Part shown: one piece after another, positions 49,873-63,140 of the stretch
Numbering within the stretch: position 1 is the first letter of the stretch
How the letters are laid out: every line of letters starts with the position of its first letter
NCBI GenBank assembly: GCA_030674155.1
Contig: CM060335.1
Location: forward strand, 47,033,233-47,097,232
Source: Stramonita haemastoma
Lineage: Eukaryota > Mollusca > Gastropoda > Neogastropoda > Muricidae
DNA: 64,000 bases
Reading direction: 5' to 3'
The notes under the pieces: model-generated
Database searches by the model: none
What the model saw: the letters and a program-made list of their open reading frames with translations, nothing else
Told to the model about the DNA's origin: nothing
Position numbers and translations under genes: made by a program

Positions 49873-52595
49873 TCTCCAGTTACAGTGATGAAGGTGGATT
49901 TGGTGTCATTGAAGCAGAAGTTACGCCTCCTCCCTTGTCTTTTATTCGGTGATTTCAATGGGCCTTCCCTCTTTTGGGAGGCAAAAAGTTATCATATCCA
50001 TAAAGAGCCTCCTCTTAGAGGGGGTGTATATGGCACAGGACCTGTGCATTTGAAATTAGTTTGTTCCCACTTACTTTCATTCATCAAACAGTCTGTTGTT
50101 GTGTCTGGATCTGTCAGCCTGCAATCCCTCATTGGTTCTGGATTTTGGTGGAAAGTGCATGACAATCTGCATGGCAGCAACTATTTTTTGTAATCTTGGT
50201 GCAGAATATGGCGACGGAGGAATTTCCCAAATGGAATAATCCATGTCAAGAAGGCCAGCTCAAATATTTTCAGGTTAGACATTATTAGCCTGCAGATGAC
50301 TGTCCACAACGTCTTCATGAACAAACAGCATGTCGTTGCTGTTGTTGTTTTGTTTTTTTTGAAAAAGTATGCAATACAGTATGGAAGTAGCCATCATGTT
50401 GAGTTACATGATCTTTTGTTTTGTGGTTGTCTGCCATTATTTTTGAAGAACTTTCTGGCAAAGAGGCAGTTGCAGGTTTGGGTTCAGTCCATGCTGTTTG
50501 ACATTTTTGAGCAGGAGTTGGGGGTTCTGCAGGGCATCCAGTCTCCTGCTCTCTTCAGCGTAAAAATAAACGACATTGTCAAATCTGTCCACCAATGTGT
50601 AAAATGCTCCAATTTAGAGGACGACTTTGCTCTGTACGTTACATGCAGTACTTTTGTAAGCGTTCAGAGACAGCTACAACTTTGTGTGAACAAGGCACAG
50701 AAATGAGCGGAGGACAGTGGATTCAAGTTTTCTACCACAAAGATGAAGGACATCCACTTCAATGACAAGTTTGGAGAACACTTCCCCAACCCCAGCCCAT
50801 TTGCCTGAGTAAAGCCACTATCCTGGCGGTGACTGAGGCCAAATTTTTAGGGATCATTTTTTACTTGAGGCTGACTTTCAAATGTCACATTCAACATCTA
50901 AGAACGTCCTGCCAGAAGCCCTGAACCTTTGGCGAGTGACTGCCCATACAGACTGGGGAGCTGACTGAAAGTCAATGCTGCATCTCTACAGGGTGCTTGT
51001 GTACTCCAAGTTGGACTATGGCTGCCAGGTTTATGGATCAGCAAGGCCTTCTTACCTGAAATCTCTAGACTCCATTCATTATCAGGGGTCAGAATCTGTT
51101 TGGGAGCGTTTCAGACTACCTCCTTTTTATAGTTTCTATGTGGAAGTGGGAGAAACCTCTCTGAAAAACCACCATCTGTAACTGACTCTGTACTACAACA
51201 TGAAACTGTATTCAGAGTACAACAGCCCTGCTTATGACTGTGTTCTTAACCCCTTTTTTCTGGCCAAGTTCAATGAATCTTTCTCTGCCACTCCTCCCCT
51301 GGGGATTCAGATCCTTTCTGATCTCCAAGGGGAAGGTATTGATTTGGGAGTTATCTGTAACTTCTCCAAGTTCCTTAAGATGCCAGTGTGGATGGTGGAA
51401 ACCCAGTTGTTTTGTTTGACCTTGCTGCTCATAGGACTCACTAGTTCAATGGTTTACACAGTCGTTTTTTCAAAAAACTACGTTTGTACTATCTGTCCTA
51501 CACAATTGTTTTACCAACAAATCCAAGTCAGAAAGGGATGGCCTGTGCTGCCCACTGTCCTATGATCAAGGATCTGTGCTTACTTAGTACTTGTCTCCAG
51601 ATGGTTTGGTGTACACTGCTGAACTTAGTGCTCTTGTTTTGTCCCTAAAACTGATTCAGCTATGTGGAGAGAAGGGTTTCTTGGTTTGTGCAGATTTACT
51701 CTCAGCTCTGGAGACTATAGCTTTTAGGATCATAAATCATCCTGAGCTTCAAGAGTTCTACAATCTGTATACTTCCTTCAGACAGGACAGGTATGATAGT
51801 GTTTTGTTATGGATCCCGAGGCACATGTACATTCGGAGCAAAGAAATGGTTGATTGACTTTCAAAGTGTACCATGGGGAAGATCTTGAAGTCTACCTGAC
51901 ATACACAGATCTGAAACCTGAAGCAAAGGAAAGGTGCAGTCCTTCTGGCAAGTGAAATGGAACGCTCAGACTGAAGATAAACCTTTCCAAATTCGCCCTA
52001 ACATGAAAGAGGTCATCCTTATATGTGTCAAAAACCAAAAGGAAGAAACGGGAGTCACCAGGATACACATGGGTCATTCTCATATCACTCACACTCATTT
52101 GCTTAAATGCAAAGGAACCCCATGGTGTGTGACTTGTGATGCGCGGATAACCAGTGAGCATCTGCTTCTGGAGTGTCGAGATGTCCAGGATATTAGGCAT
52201 GAGCATTTTACTGTAAACTTCCTAAAGATCCCTTTTCGCAATGTTCAACCAGACACCATTTTTGACTTCCTGAGAAAATCAGGCTTTTTTTGTCTGATGT
52301 CATAGGTAGTCACTAAGAACAAGGTTGTTTAAAGGGATCTGGTTTTAGTTCTATCTCATTTTACGTGTGATTGGTGTGGTTTCTTTTAAAGCATGGTAAC
52401 CATCTTTGGTAAACCCTTATAGTTGACCAGGATGTTGATATTAGGATGGACAGCAGAGTTGATTTTATACCCTATTTAATCTGTATATAGTTGCAGTTTT
52501 AATGTTCGATTTTACATTTTACGAGGTGACAGCCCCGATATGACCTGTGTGGTGGGCGAGGCTATAAACAAGATTGGATTGGAATTCATTGAGAC
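49873..52595 (+). mobile_element. I-clade-like LINE, broken
   Basis: In order: an endonuclease piece (CLLFGDFNGPSLFWEAKS near 49938), an RT region (LQGIQSPALFSVKINDIV near 50527, DDFAL near 50620), and VYSKLDYGCQVYGSARPSYL near 51000. An RNase-H-like region follows (TAELSALVLSLKL near 51613, with ADLLSALE where DSLSAL is usual), then IHMGHSHITHTHLLK and HLLLECRDVQ near 52060-52180. Stops and frameshifts are frequent. EN-RT-RNase H order points to the I-type group. Confidence 0.75.
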
Positions 52596-52744
52596 TGCTT
52601 AAAGGCTCTATGCTATGTTTCCTTTGTGTTATATCCCAGTGTCAACCAAACCTGAGTGTTGGTCAAGTCCTCTGTGGTGTTGGTCAAATCCTTTTGAGCT
52701 AGACTCTCCATCACACCTGTTAGTCAATTTTTATGATTTTTTTT

Positions 52745-52840
52745 TAATAGTGAGGGCAGGATGAAAAAAGTTGTGTAAACTTAATCTTTTACCCTCAATA
52801 AAGATCATTTTGACTTGACTTGACTTGACTTGACTTGTTA
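52745..52840 (+). repeat. Short repeat with (TTGAC)n tail
   Basis: Nearly the same as 14356-14440 over its whole length. Confidence 0.75.
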
Positions 52841-53104
52841 GGTGGATGAAGTCAGCTCGACCATGTGGCCCCAGTCTGCTTACTAAAGTCATAGCCATCT
52901 CTCCCTGAGTAGTGATGCCCATGAAATTTGAGCCAGCAACTTCCAGTCAAGACCTACGCGCTAAAATCGTTAGCCAATTTGGAGAGGCAACAAGTTTCTA
53001 ACCTTTCGGGTGTCAAAATCATGGGTTGAAGGTCCAGATCTTGACGACATCCGAGGATTAGGGATGGGGATAATAATATAATATACACAATGGATGTTTC
53101 AGGT

Positions 53105-53335
53105 GGTCATTAATTATGTTCAGTGCAATTTTTGTCATGTGTTCAGGGATGTTTTCGTCATGTGTTCAGTGAAGTTTTTGCCATATGTTCAGTGAAGTTT
53201 TTGCCATATCTTCAGTACAGTGTTTGACACATCTTCAGTGCAGTGTTTGACACATCTTCAGTACAGTGTTTGACACATCTTCAGTACAGTGTTTGACATA
53301 ATTATGTTGAGTGCAGTGTTTCACATTACTACGTC
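53105..53335 (+). repeat. 25-base minisatellite
   Basis: About nine units of TTCAGTGCAGTGTTTGACAC plus ATC, more diverged at the left. Confidence 0.85.
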
Positions 53336-53465
53336 TTTTTGTTCATCTTGACATAGCAGTGAACAATGCAAGCAGAGCATCTGGTGTACCTTCTGCTTAG
53401 TGACTTCTTTGTTTGTCATGAACAGAGTGGTTTGCTATCGGATTTCTGCCTGGACATGTGGGCAT

Positions 53466-53500
53466 GTATGTGTGTGTGTATGTGTGTGTGTGTGTGTGTG

Positions 53501-53544
<44 letters not shown>

Positions 53545-53735
53545 TGTGTGTGTGTGTGTGTTGTGTGTGTGTTGTGTGTGTGTGTGCGTGCGTGCGTGTG
53601 TGTGCGCGCGTGTGCGTGCGTGCTATCCTGTGTGTGTGGCGGCACGCGCGTGGGTGTGTGCGCGTGGTGTGTGCGCGCGCATGAGCATGGTGTGTGTGAC
53701 AGAGAGAGAGAGAGATAGAAAGAGAGAGAACATGA
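53466..53735. repeat. (GT)n, GTGC and (GA)n tracts
   Basis: Imperfect GT run with CGCG segments, ending in a short GA run. Confidence 0.95.
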
Positions 53736-54352
<617 letters not shown>

Positions 54353-54387
54353 GAAAATGGAACCATGGGGTTTTTCTTTCCCTGCAG

Positions 54388-54471
54388 GTCTCAAAGATGG
54401 TTCAACTTGCTCCAGCGATGGCAGTGGGACAAGATGCCTGGAGGGATCCAAGTGTGTGGACAGTTTGTGCC
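54388..54471 (+). CDS. Exon 14: four-Cys module
   Basis: This 84-base exon lies between TTCCCTGCAG and C|GTGAGT. Spacing is C-x8-C-x5-C-x4-C after Lys-Asp-Gly-Ser-Thr. Its last 15 or so bases and the donor recur downstream as TGTGGACAGTGTGTGCCGTGAGT units (54520-54620 and 55299-55400). An I-clade-like LINE fragment was inserted between units. A GA/CAGA microsatellite ends about 35 bases before the acceptor. Confidence 0.86.
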
Positions 54472-54642
54472 GTGAGTACAGGCAATCTCTCTCCTTCAAG
54501 CTCTAGCTCTTTACTGATCTGTGTGGACAGTGTGTGCCGTGAGTACAGGCCATCTCTTTCTCTCCTTCTGGCTCTAGCTCTTTACTGATCTGTGTGGACA
54601 GTGTGTGCCGCGAGTACAGGCCATCTCTTTCTTTCCTTCTGC
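54472..54642 (+). repeat. About 70-base tandem copies of the exon 14 donor region, left part
   Basis: Units read GTGTGGACAGTGTGTGCCGT, GAGTACAGGC-CATCTC and CTCTAGCTCTTTACTGATCT. They resume at 55286. Confidence 0.88.
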
Positions 54643-55285
54643 TCAGACGGACAACAAACTTTTTCGGATCCGTCCCAACCTGAAAGAGGTTCTCCCTCTA
54701 GGTGTCAAAAACCGAAGGAAGGTGACAGTGCTCACCAGGATACACACGGGTCATTCTCACATCACTCATGTTCACTTGCTGAAAGGCGAGGGAACCCCGT
54801 GGTGCGTGACTTGTAACGTGCAGGTAACCATCAGGCATCTGCTCCTGGAGTGTCGGGATGTTCAGGATATTAGGCACAAGCATTTTACCGCGGACTCCCT
54901 AAAGATCCTCTTTTGGGATGTTCCACCGGACACCATTTTAACTTCATGAGAGAATCAGGCTTTTTCCGTCTGATATGAGCGAAAGTGGTATGGTTGTTCT
55001 CTAAGGACAATGTTGTTTTAAGGAATCTGGTTTTGGTTTTATCTCGTTTTAAGTGTGATCGATGTTGGTTTTCCCACGACGTGGTGGCCGTCCTGAGCTG
55101 ACCCTTACGGTTGGCCGGGGCGTCGATACAAGCAAGGACAGTTTAGTTGGTTTTATACCTCGTTTTAAACTGTACATAGTCGCACACTTTTAATACGAGT
55201 TTTAAAATGTAACGAGGTGATAGCCCTGATATGGCCTAAGTGGTCGGCGGGGTGATAAACAACATAATTGGATTGGAATTGGTAG
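54643..55285 (+). mobile_element. I-clade-like LINE 3' end, inserted in the donor array
   Basis: Matches the last 650 bases of 49873-52595: IHTGHSHITHVHLLKGEG, HLLLECRDVQDIRHKHF, then GATAGCCCTGATATGGCCT and GATTGGATTGGAATT. It is strongly 5' truncated. It keeps a longer intact frame than the long copy, so it is a separate insertion. Confidence 0.8.
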
Positions 55286-55440
55286 CTCTTTACTGATCTG
55301 TGTGGACAGTGTGTGCCGTGAGTACAGGCAATCTCTTTCTGTCCTTCTGGCTCTAGCTCTTTACTGATCTGTGTGAACAGTGTGTGTCGTGAGTACAGGC
55401 CATCTCTTTCTGTCCTTCTGGCTCTAGCTCTTTGTTGATC
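55286..55440 (+). repeat. Tandem copies of the exon 14 donor region, right part
   Basis: Two further units with CAGTGTGTGCCGTGAGTACA and CAGTGTGTGTCGTGAGTACA. Confidence 0.88.
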
Positions 55441-55464
55441 ATAGCACTAATCATGTCGCCTGGA

Positions 55465-55615
55465 TATGTGTGTGTATGTGTGTGTGTGTGTGTGTGTGTG
55501 AGTGTGTGTGTGTGTGTGTGCGCGCGTGCGCGTGCGCATGTGTGTGTATGTGTGCCTGTGTGTGTCTGTGTGTGTCTATGTGTGTCTGTGTGTGTCTGTG
55601 TGTGTTTGTGTGTAT
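55465..55615. repeat. (GT)n and (GTCT)n tract
   Basis: GT run with CGCG interruptions, then GTGTGTCT units. Confidence 0.95.
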
Positions 55616-55839
55616 GTACAAGCACACGTGAAAGAGCGCCACCCCGGCAGCAGACACAAAAACAAACTGTATGGCTAAGATGCAGATTGATTCATTGAGA
55701 GCAAACTCAAATTAAATTGAATTCTCGGCATGAAGTTCGAATTCCTCTCCTCAAACAGAGTGCATCGCCTTGAGAGCAGCGCCACCCACATTTAAGATAA
55801 GTACCTGTTTGTATGTGGAATTACTTCCCTTTGAGGGTT

Positions 55840-55975
55840 TTTTATCAGGAAAGTACCGGGGACAACTCTCCTCTTGCCGTCAATTCGTTTTACGTGCGCT
55901 AAATGCACGTTTCATGCGTAACTTTGGTTAATCGTCTCATTTGAAAGACTAGCACTCAGACCACAACCAAGATCT
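55840..55975 (+). repeat. Dispersed SINE-like repeat
   Basis: GGGGACAACTCTCCTCTTGC, TTTTACGTGCGCTAAATGC and GTCTCATTTGAAAGACTAG; related to 57100-57275. Confidence 0.65.
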
Positions 55976-56183
55976 ATTGGATAGGGTTGAGGGGAGTTGA
56001 GGCACAAACGAGGATGGAACCCGCACTTGTGGCTTCCTTGGCAAGTGTGTTACCTCTAGATGACCGTCTGGATTCTGTGGAAAGTAAGGCACTGTCTGAA
56101 AGTCTCTGTGGAAATGTCTCCTGACCCTTGGGCCCTGAAGACTGAAAAGCCATCAACACAAAGGAATGGTTTCGTGTTTGCAG

Positions 56184-56248
56184 TTCCAACGCCAGACTTG
56201 ACCACTGGACAGGAGTATGAGTCTGATGAAGAGTGTCACCGGAGTTGA
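56184..56248 (+). pseudogene. Possible decayed Cys-module exon
   Basis: After GTGTTTGCAG, the same phase gives a TTGQEY-ESDEEC run that parallels the LGQNC-SSSDDQC run of exon 6, but Tyr stands where the first Cys should be. The frame meets TGA five codons after the second Cys position, and no donor precedes it. It may be a dead duplicate exon; the similarity is short and could be chance. Confidence 0.3.
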
Positions 56249-56312
56249 GGTTTCCTAGGAAAGAGGTCATGACGACCTGTTTTTTTTAAAGATGAAGAAA
56301 CAGACGGATGAA

Positions 56313-56315
<3 letters not shown>

Positions 56316-56409
<94 letters not shown>

Positions 56410-56445
56410 ACACACATATACACACACATACACACCTTACACCCC

Positions 56446-56476
<31 letters not shown>

Positions 56477-56480
56477 ACAC
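56316..56480. repeat. (CA)n and poly-C tract
   Basis: CA run, poly-C run (56440-56461) and CA run just before the SINE head. Confidence 0.95.
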
Positions 56481-56822
56481 GGGATGGCCTCGTGGTTAGA
56501 ACATTGCGCTCACAATTTGACGATCCGGGTGGGATTCCCATTTGAGGGAATTTTTCCCCTGGAGATAACATCAGTGCTGACTCCACTCTCCTTAAAAGTC
56601 CTTCGGATGAGACTATAAAGCGAGGCCCCGTGTGCGAGCGCATGCAGAACCTCTTGCGCACACTTTAAATCCTGTTCCGCATTTCGTAAGAGTAGGCCAT
56701 TGTGTGCTGGTGGGAACAGATGACAAGGTTTACAAAATTGCATACACACGTGGACTTGGATGTAAATTATGAAAAAAAAGCGCATGAGTACTTATTCCAT
56801 GATCATCGATAAAAAAGAATAA
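56481..56822 (+). mobile_element. tRNA-derived SINE-like repeat, most complete copy
   Basis: tRNA-like head: GGCCTCGTGGTTAGAACATT (box A like) and GATCCGGGTGGGATTCCC (box B like). Then GAGGGAATTTTTCCCCTGGA, CTCCACTCTCC, GGATGAGACTATAAAGCGAG, the GCGAGCGCATGCAG core, CATTGTGTGCTGGTGGG and TTGCATACACACGTGG. An ATAAATA-type tail follows to 56890. Confidence 0.75.
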
Positions 56823-56888
56823 ATATAAAGAATAAATAAATATAAAAGAATAATAAATAAATAAATCAATAAATCAATAAATAAATAA

Positions 56889-56889
<1 letters not shown>

Positions 56890-56960
<71 letters not shown>
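56890..56960. repeat. (CA)n tract
   Basis: CA run after the SINE tail. Confidence 0.95.
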
Positions 56961-56962
<2 letters not shown>

Positions 56963-57099
56963 CTGTAGGCTTTACACAGGCGGAGTGGAGAGCTTTGAAT
57001 TTCCTCCAAGTATACATAGGTGGTGTAGCATGGCCAAGCTAGAATTGTAGAGGGTCAATCTAGCTAGAGATTTATTCTGCAGTCCCTTTGTCGATTATC

Positions 57100-57275
57100 T
57101 TAAAGAACCACCATGGAGATCGTTGCAAAACTGAGGGTTTTTTTTCCCACAGAATGTGCCAGGACAACTCTCCTCTTACCGTTGATTCTTTTACGTACGC
57201 TAAATGTGTGCTGCGCACGGAATCTCTGTTTATTGTCTCACCCGAAAGACTAGCATCCAGACCACCAATGAAATG
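57100..57275 (+). repeat. Dispersed SINE-like repeat
   Basis: AGGACAACTCTCCTCTTACC, TTTTACGTACGCTAAATGTG and GTCTCACCCGAAAGACTAGC. Confidence 0.65.
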
Positions 57276-57564
57276 AAATGCAGCAGAAAGGTCCAGGAAC
57301 GAGAGAACAATGTCATGATCAAGGGCCAAGGAAAGGCTGTTTAAAGCTCTTGGCAGTGTGTTTATACCTTTCAGGAATGTGATTTCTGTGCTTTGGCCTG
57401 CTCTACAGGTGATGTGATGAACATCCAGTCTCAATTCTTCACACGAATTTTTTTAGGCGGGGAAAAAGAAAAAAAAAGAAAATGTCATAATTGATGTGAT
57501 TGCTTATCTGAACATGACAATATTGGTGCTGGAATTTCTTTACTATTTTATTTCGCTTCTCGGC

Positions 57565-57680
57565 TAGATCTCCCAAGGTTCACCAGTGATGATATTTTGG
57601 TATCATTATGGCTCCGTTTCTCCCCCACAAATAAGGTAGCCGCATTCCGACTTCGAGGATGCTTCACCCATTGAATGGCC
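57565..57680 (-). repeat. Dispersed SINE-like repeat family S, copy
   Basis: The minus strand reads CCTCGAAGTCGGAATGCGGC and ACCTTGGGAGATCTAGC. Confidence 0.62.
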
Positions 57681-57737
57681 TCTCACCTGTATGCAAAACC
57701 TCCCCTACCCCTCCCTTCTCTTGAGCACACTCACTAG

Positions 57738-57785
57738 GTCATCATCATCATCATCATCATCATCATGATCATGATCATCATCATG

Positions 57786-57822
<37 letters not shown>
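57738..57822. repeat. (ATC)n tract
   Basis: Trinucleotide run with GATC interruptions. Confidence 0.95.
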
Positions 57823-59312
57823 ATACAGTTATGTAATGCTGACCAGTGAATAGTATGTTGTATTGATGAATTATGTTGAGTTTATTTTTTTGTGTCAATA
57901 AGTCCATGTGAGTAGGTAGGACCACGGCTGCCGCTAACGAGTAAAACGTAGCGGAAAGTGGCAAATTAGATCCACTTTGCACCCAAATTTCTCCATCCAA
58001 ATCTAAAAGAAAGCTCGAAAAAATATACTAGTAAAAAGTTTAATGCATTAACTTAACGTCTGTAATATCATTTTGCAAGAATGATGACTGGATAAGTGCG
58101 AGCGATGATTTAATATCGGTAATAAACTTAAAAACTCGCCGCTACCAGAGCCTCACTGGCTGAAAACGCGACTCGGTGAATTTTCGTGCTTGTCTTCCAA
58201 CACGATCTGTCACCCCTTCACTGTACAAACCTATTCATAGCGCATACCATTGGAAAGAAGAAACCCTCCACTAACCGATTATATGATAGAAACTTTAGTG
58301 AAGTTTTTTTTTTTAAATACAGTATAATACGTTTAAAAATTCCCTACATTTTTCGGAAGTCGTAACATTTCCCTATTAATCGTACAAAAAATTCCAACAC
58401 AGCGTTAAAAAGCTCGTTTTTTTAAGAACAAAAACCTTATTTCAGTTTATTGGTTATTTCCGTTAAATGACGTCTGATTCTCATTTGCATTCAGCACCCC
58501 CCTTTTCTAACTGACCAAAATGGCAGCCTTAGCGAGTCTACACATGGATGCTTCAGACTTGCATACGTCGATAGAGATTTTCGATGTGTACAGTGCATTT
58601 ACACTCACATCTGAAGAAGTAAATGCTGTGCTTTTATTTTGTACGTAGTTACTATCGAATCTCGATGATTTTAGATTTAAAAACTTATCGTGATCACAAG
58701 TTTATCCCGGACTGGGATCGCAGGGAGCGTAGAACTAGGTCATCAAAGGGTGCTCTCAGAATTTATGAGCTCGCATGAAATTTTTCTATTATAACAATAA
58801 ATGAGGGTGATGATTCTGTTCAAAATAGTTTCTAGTAGTGTTTGTTTTTTTCTTAGGATCTGTACTTTGTTATATCGTGCCGAAATGTTCCACGAAACAT
58901 CGTGAAAACAAATGCAAGAATGATAACTCTTGCCTCGATCTAATTTCTAATAGAGATTTGGCCGATTTTGTTTACCATTTGTTGTGTCTGTGTGCATGTA
59001 AGACGGCATTTTTAACAGAATTAGTGATTTAACGATTAGAAAACACTCCTGAATGCATCCATTTAAATTCATGCAAAACAAAACTTTTTTTTTTAATCAG
59101 AGCATACAAGTGCTAATGAAATTGAGTAAAACTTTGTTCTCTCTGTTGGTTTCACATTTTAAACAGTGCATGAACTTTCTTCACTTCTTTTTCATTAAGT
59201 TGTTTTGTTTCACCAAACATGTAGTTAGAAAGAAAAAAAAACAAGAAAAACTAAAAACTTTGTAATGATTTTATTGTGCACAAACAAGCCTATTCAATAC
59301 TAATTTTTATCT

Positions 59313-59600
<288 letters not shown>

Positions 59601-59999
59601 ACTCATACCTCTACAATTCATACTTGCATGTATGCACACTTAAAATGTACAGACACTAAGAATACACACAGATTAGGCAACTCACAAAAATGTCCAAATT
59701 TGCATTTTTAATTGTACAAGAAAAATGTTAAAAAAATACAACACTAATAAGTCTATATCATACAGGCATTGCAACAGTATGTCACACAGTGAAAGATATT
59801 TCAGCAGAGGTCTAGGAGGTCTGTGATATATTTAGGAAGAAACTATGCAAAGGTTAAAATCACTGGGCACAAAAAAGATACATGCAACATCACAATGCAA
59901 CATGTAAGCTCACCAGAAACCTAAAAAAAAAAAAATTAATAAAAGAACACAGATGATCACATGAGTACACCTATGATATATTGTACAGAAGATGCTTGA

Positions 60000-60600
60000 C
60001 AAGACAAGGGGGGGGGGGGGGAAACAAACAGAATCACTTGGAATGGCCTTATAAAGACATGCGCATTGTTTCAAGACAAACATTTTAATAGGTGTACAAT
60101 TTTTGTCAGTCAATTAGAAACATATATGATGTTAATGCCTATGAGGGGGAGGGGGGCTGAGTGGGGGGGGGGACCAGAATAACTTGGAATGCTCTTTAAA
60201 AAGACTCACTGTTTCAAGACAAATATTTTGATAGGTGTACCATTTCTATCAGTCAATTAGAAGCTGAGATATGATGTTAATGCCTATTGAGGGGGGGGGG
60301 GGAGGAGTGGAGGGGGGAGGAGGGGAACCAGAATCACTTGGAATGCCCTTTAAAAAAGACTCACTGTTTAAAGACAAATATTTTGATAGGTGTACCATTT
60401 CTATCAGTCAATTAGAAGCCGAGATATGATGTTAATGCCTATGGGGGGGGGGGGGGGGGGAGAGGAGTGGAGGGGGGACCAGAATCACTTTGAATGCCCT
60501 TTAAAAAGACTCACTGTTTAAAGACAAACATTTTGATAGGTGTACCATTTCTGTCAGTCAATTAGAAGCTGAGATATGATGATATGCCTATGGGCTGATT
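60000..60600 (+). repeat. About 155-base G-rich tandem units, four copies
   Basis: Same unit as 3080-3880. Confidence 0.85.
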
Positions 60601-61241
60601 TTGTGTTATTATTTGGACAGGTTTTATGCTTCACAAATTGTTGTCATAGGGGTGTTTTGGATGACTGCAGTTTGCCTCTACATGATTTTTAACTTCTAAA
60701 AAAAATACATAGCATCTGAGTAATAAGTACAAGCTGTAATATAGATCTTAGACACTTTTAGGCATTCTTGAGACTTTTACAGGAGGGTAAAGTACCCCTT
60801 TCAGCTCAATTTGCGAGCTATTTTTAGAATTTTTCTCTGATTTTGATGTAGAATTCCATTTGTTTCCTTTGACTTATTTTTCTGCTTTTTAGATATTTGT
60901 TTCTTCAAAGTAACATAAAACAATATAAAACTAGTTTCAGCACTGTCAGGTTCATAATAAGCATGAGGGAGATGTCCAAAATTTTTTTTTTAATAAGGCT
61001 TTATATAACGAAATGACATTTTTACCCCATCTGAAAATTTTTAAAGTGGTATATCTCAAAAACCGTCTAAGATAATGATATGAAATTTTGCATGCCTCTT
61101 GATCTTGCTACTATCTTTCATTTGAGATAACAAACATCAAATTCTATGACATCTGAAAAAATGAGTGGTCCTACCTAATGTGAGTTTTATAGCAATAAAT
61201 GATTTCTGATTCTGATTCTGATTCTGTAATATGTCTTTCAG

Positions 61242-61325
61242 TCCTGAAGGAAGGGGAGGCATGTGCTGGAGAGAAAACCGGTTACTGTCAGCTGGGCCAT
61301 GTGTGTGACGTCGACAGAATTTGTC
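61242..61325 (+). CDS. Exon 15: four-Cys module
   Basis: This 84-base exon follows ATGTCTTTCAG and ends C|GTGAGT. Leu-Lys-Glu-Gly-Glu-Ala-Cys leads C-x7-C-x5-C-x5-C. The right end of the 3.3-kb inverted-repeat element lies 65 bases upstream, so branch point and pyrimidine tract must fit in that space. A CT tract begins about 40 bases after the donor. No later exon of the series was found before the window ends. Confidence 0.85.
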
Positions 61326-61359
61326 GTGAGTAGCCTAGGCCGAGACCGCTGGTGCTGAT

Positions 61360-61510
<151 letters not shown>

Positions 61511-62120
61511 CACCCCAATCAGTATGGGTTCATGGCAAATCATTACTGCCACCCTGCCCTTGTAAAACTCATAGATAGATGGCTAGTTAATATGGCATTG
61601 CCTATAGTATTTTCAGTGTCCCCTCCCAAAACAAAAAAACAACAACTGTCGTTTAGATTTACATTTTTGTAGAATCCTGTTTTTCCTCCTCTATACTGTC
61701 ACACTGAGTTAATCGATAACTCGATGATGGTTTAATTCAATGAAGATTCTTAAAACAGAATATTCTAAAGATTCTAAACACAGATAGTTAGGTGACTACA
61801 ACATTAATTTATGAACAACTAATAGCAGGTGGACACAGACATACGAGTCTGTTGATTAAAAGTAATTGACAAAATCATCAACAGTCTAACTGAAAACTCT
61901 GAGACTTTGATTGACCGTATCTATTCTAATAACCAGAATGCCACTAGTGAAATAAACGTTGCCATAGTTGGTTGCAGTGATTATATCCCCATATGTCCCA
62001 AATTGCGTTAAAAGAGTTAAACTTTCCAAACACTAACCACATCATTATCATTCATTAATGAGGAAATGATAATGGAGGAAACAAGTACAGGTAACTACTT
62101 ACAACTTCTCAATCGTTTTG
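61511..62120. other. No gene seen
   Basis: AT-rich intron-like sequence; some frames near 61860-62010 hint at LINE endonuclease remnants but are too broken to call. Confidence 0.4.
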
Positions 62121-62121
62121 T

Positions 62122-62125
<4 letters not shown>

Positions 62126-62212
<87 letters not shown>
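62126..62212. repeat. (CA)n tract
   Basis: CA run ending in CCACCACCAC. Confidence 0.95.
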
Positions 62213-62459
62213 ACCACCACCATAACATTTATTTAAAAGAGAAAACATCAGAAAATAATGTAAAACAGAAACAAGCAAAAAATCACTGTAGTCTTGTTGT
62301 AGTTCAGGCTAAGAGACAATTTTGGACTTTCTTTTGTACCACTAAAATTTCAAATCATAGAAATCGTTAAAAGGTTTTAGAAAAAATATCATGAAATGAA
62401 AAAAGTATTATTTTACTAACTTCTCCAGTGCAATTGGAGAATAAAGAATTTTCATGGTC

Positions 62460-63140
62460 AGATGAAAAGTCCAGGAAGAAGATAAGTGCTAGTGCAGGTG
62501 CGCAAACGAGGAACAATGAAGCATACTCTCTCCAACTGCCAGCTGGCCCTGAATAGATACACCTGAAGGCACAACGAGGTTCTCAAAGTGCTCACCAAGA
62601 CAGCAAAAGAACAAGTGAAAGGGAAAATATGCTCCAAGGAAACAGGGTCGGGCAAGATACACTTTGTTCCACAAGGCGCTAAGATTCCTGCCAGATAAAC
62701 ACCAAAGGAAGCCACAGAAGGACTGAGCAGTGGACAGTGGGAGGTGGCTGCGGATCTAGAGGGCTGCAAGAGATTCTTCCCCATTCCATCAACAAAAAAC
62801 CATGACTTGGTGATATGGAATGAAGAGGAGAAAGAGGTGCACCTGGTGGAACTCACTGTGCCCCATGAAGACAACATCACCACAGCACACAAGCGGAAAG
62901 AAGATCGCTACGAGGCACTTGTTGAGGAATGTGAGGAGGCAGGATGGAAAGCAACACATTTCTCTGTCAAAGTTGGCTGCAGAGGTTTGATTGCAATGAG
63001 CGTCAGAAAGTCGTTGAAAACGGCCGGACTTGGACCAAAGAAAGAGAACACCGTGACAAAAGAACTGCAAGAAACTGTCAAGAAATCCAGTCATTGGATC
63101 TGGTTGAAGAGAGAGGACACCAGCTGGCATGTAGCCTGAG
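62460..63140 (+). mobile_element. LINE C-terminal fragment with PD-(D/E)xK-like endonuclease
   Basis: One frame runs from TMKHTLSNCQLALNRYT (a zinc-knuckle-like CCHC remnant that has lost its first Cys residues), over a stop in place of Trp, to KICSKETGSGKIHFVPQGAK. After a second stop it gives NHDLVIWNEEEKEVHLVELT, then VGCRGLIAMSVRKSL and SHWIWLKREDTSW. The D-x(n)-E-x-T order resembles the restriction-like endonuclease of R2/NeSL-type LINEs; the usual Pro-Asp is His-Asp here. Family level is inference. Confidence 0.6.
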
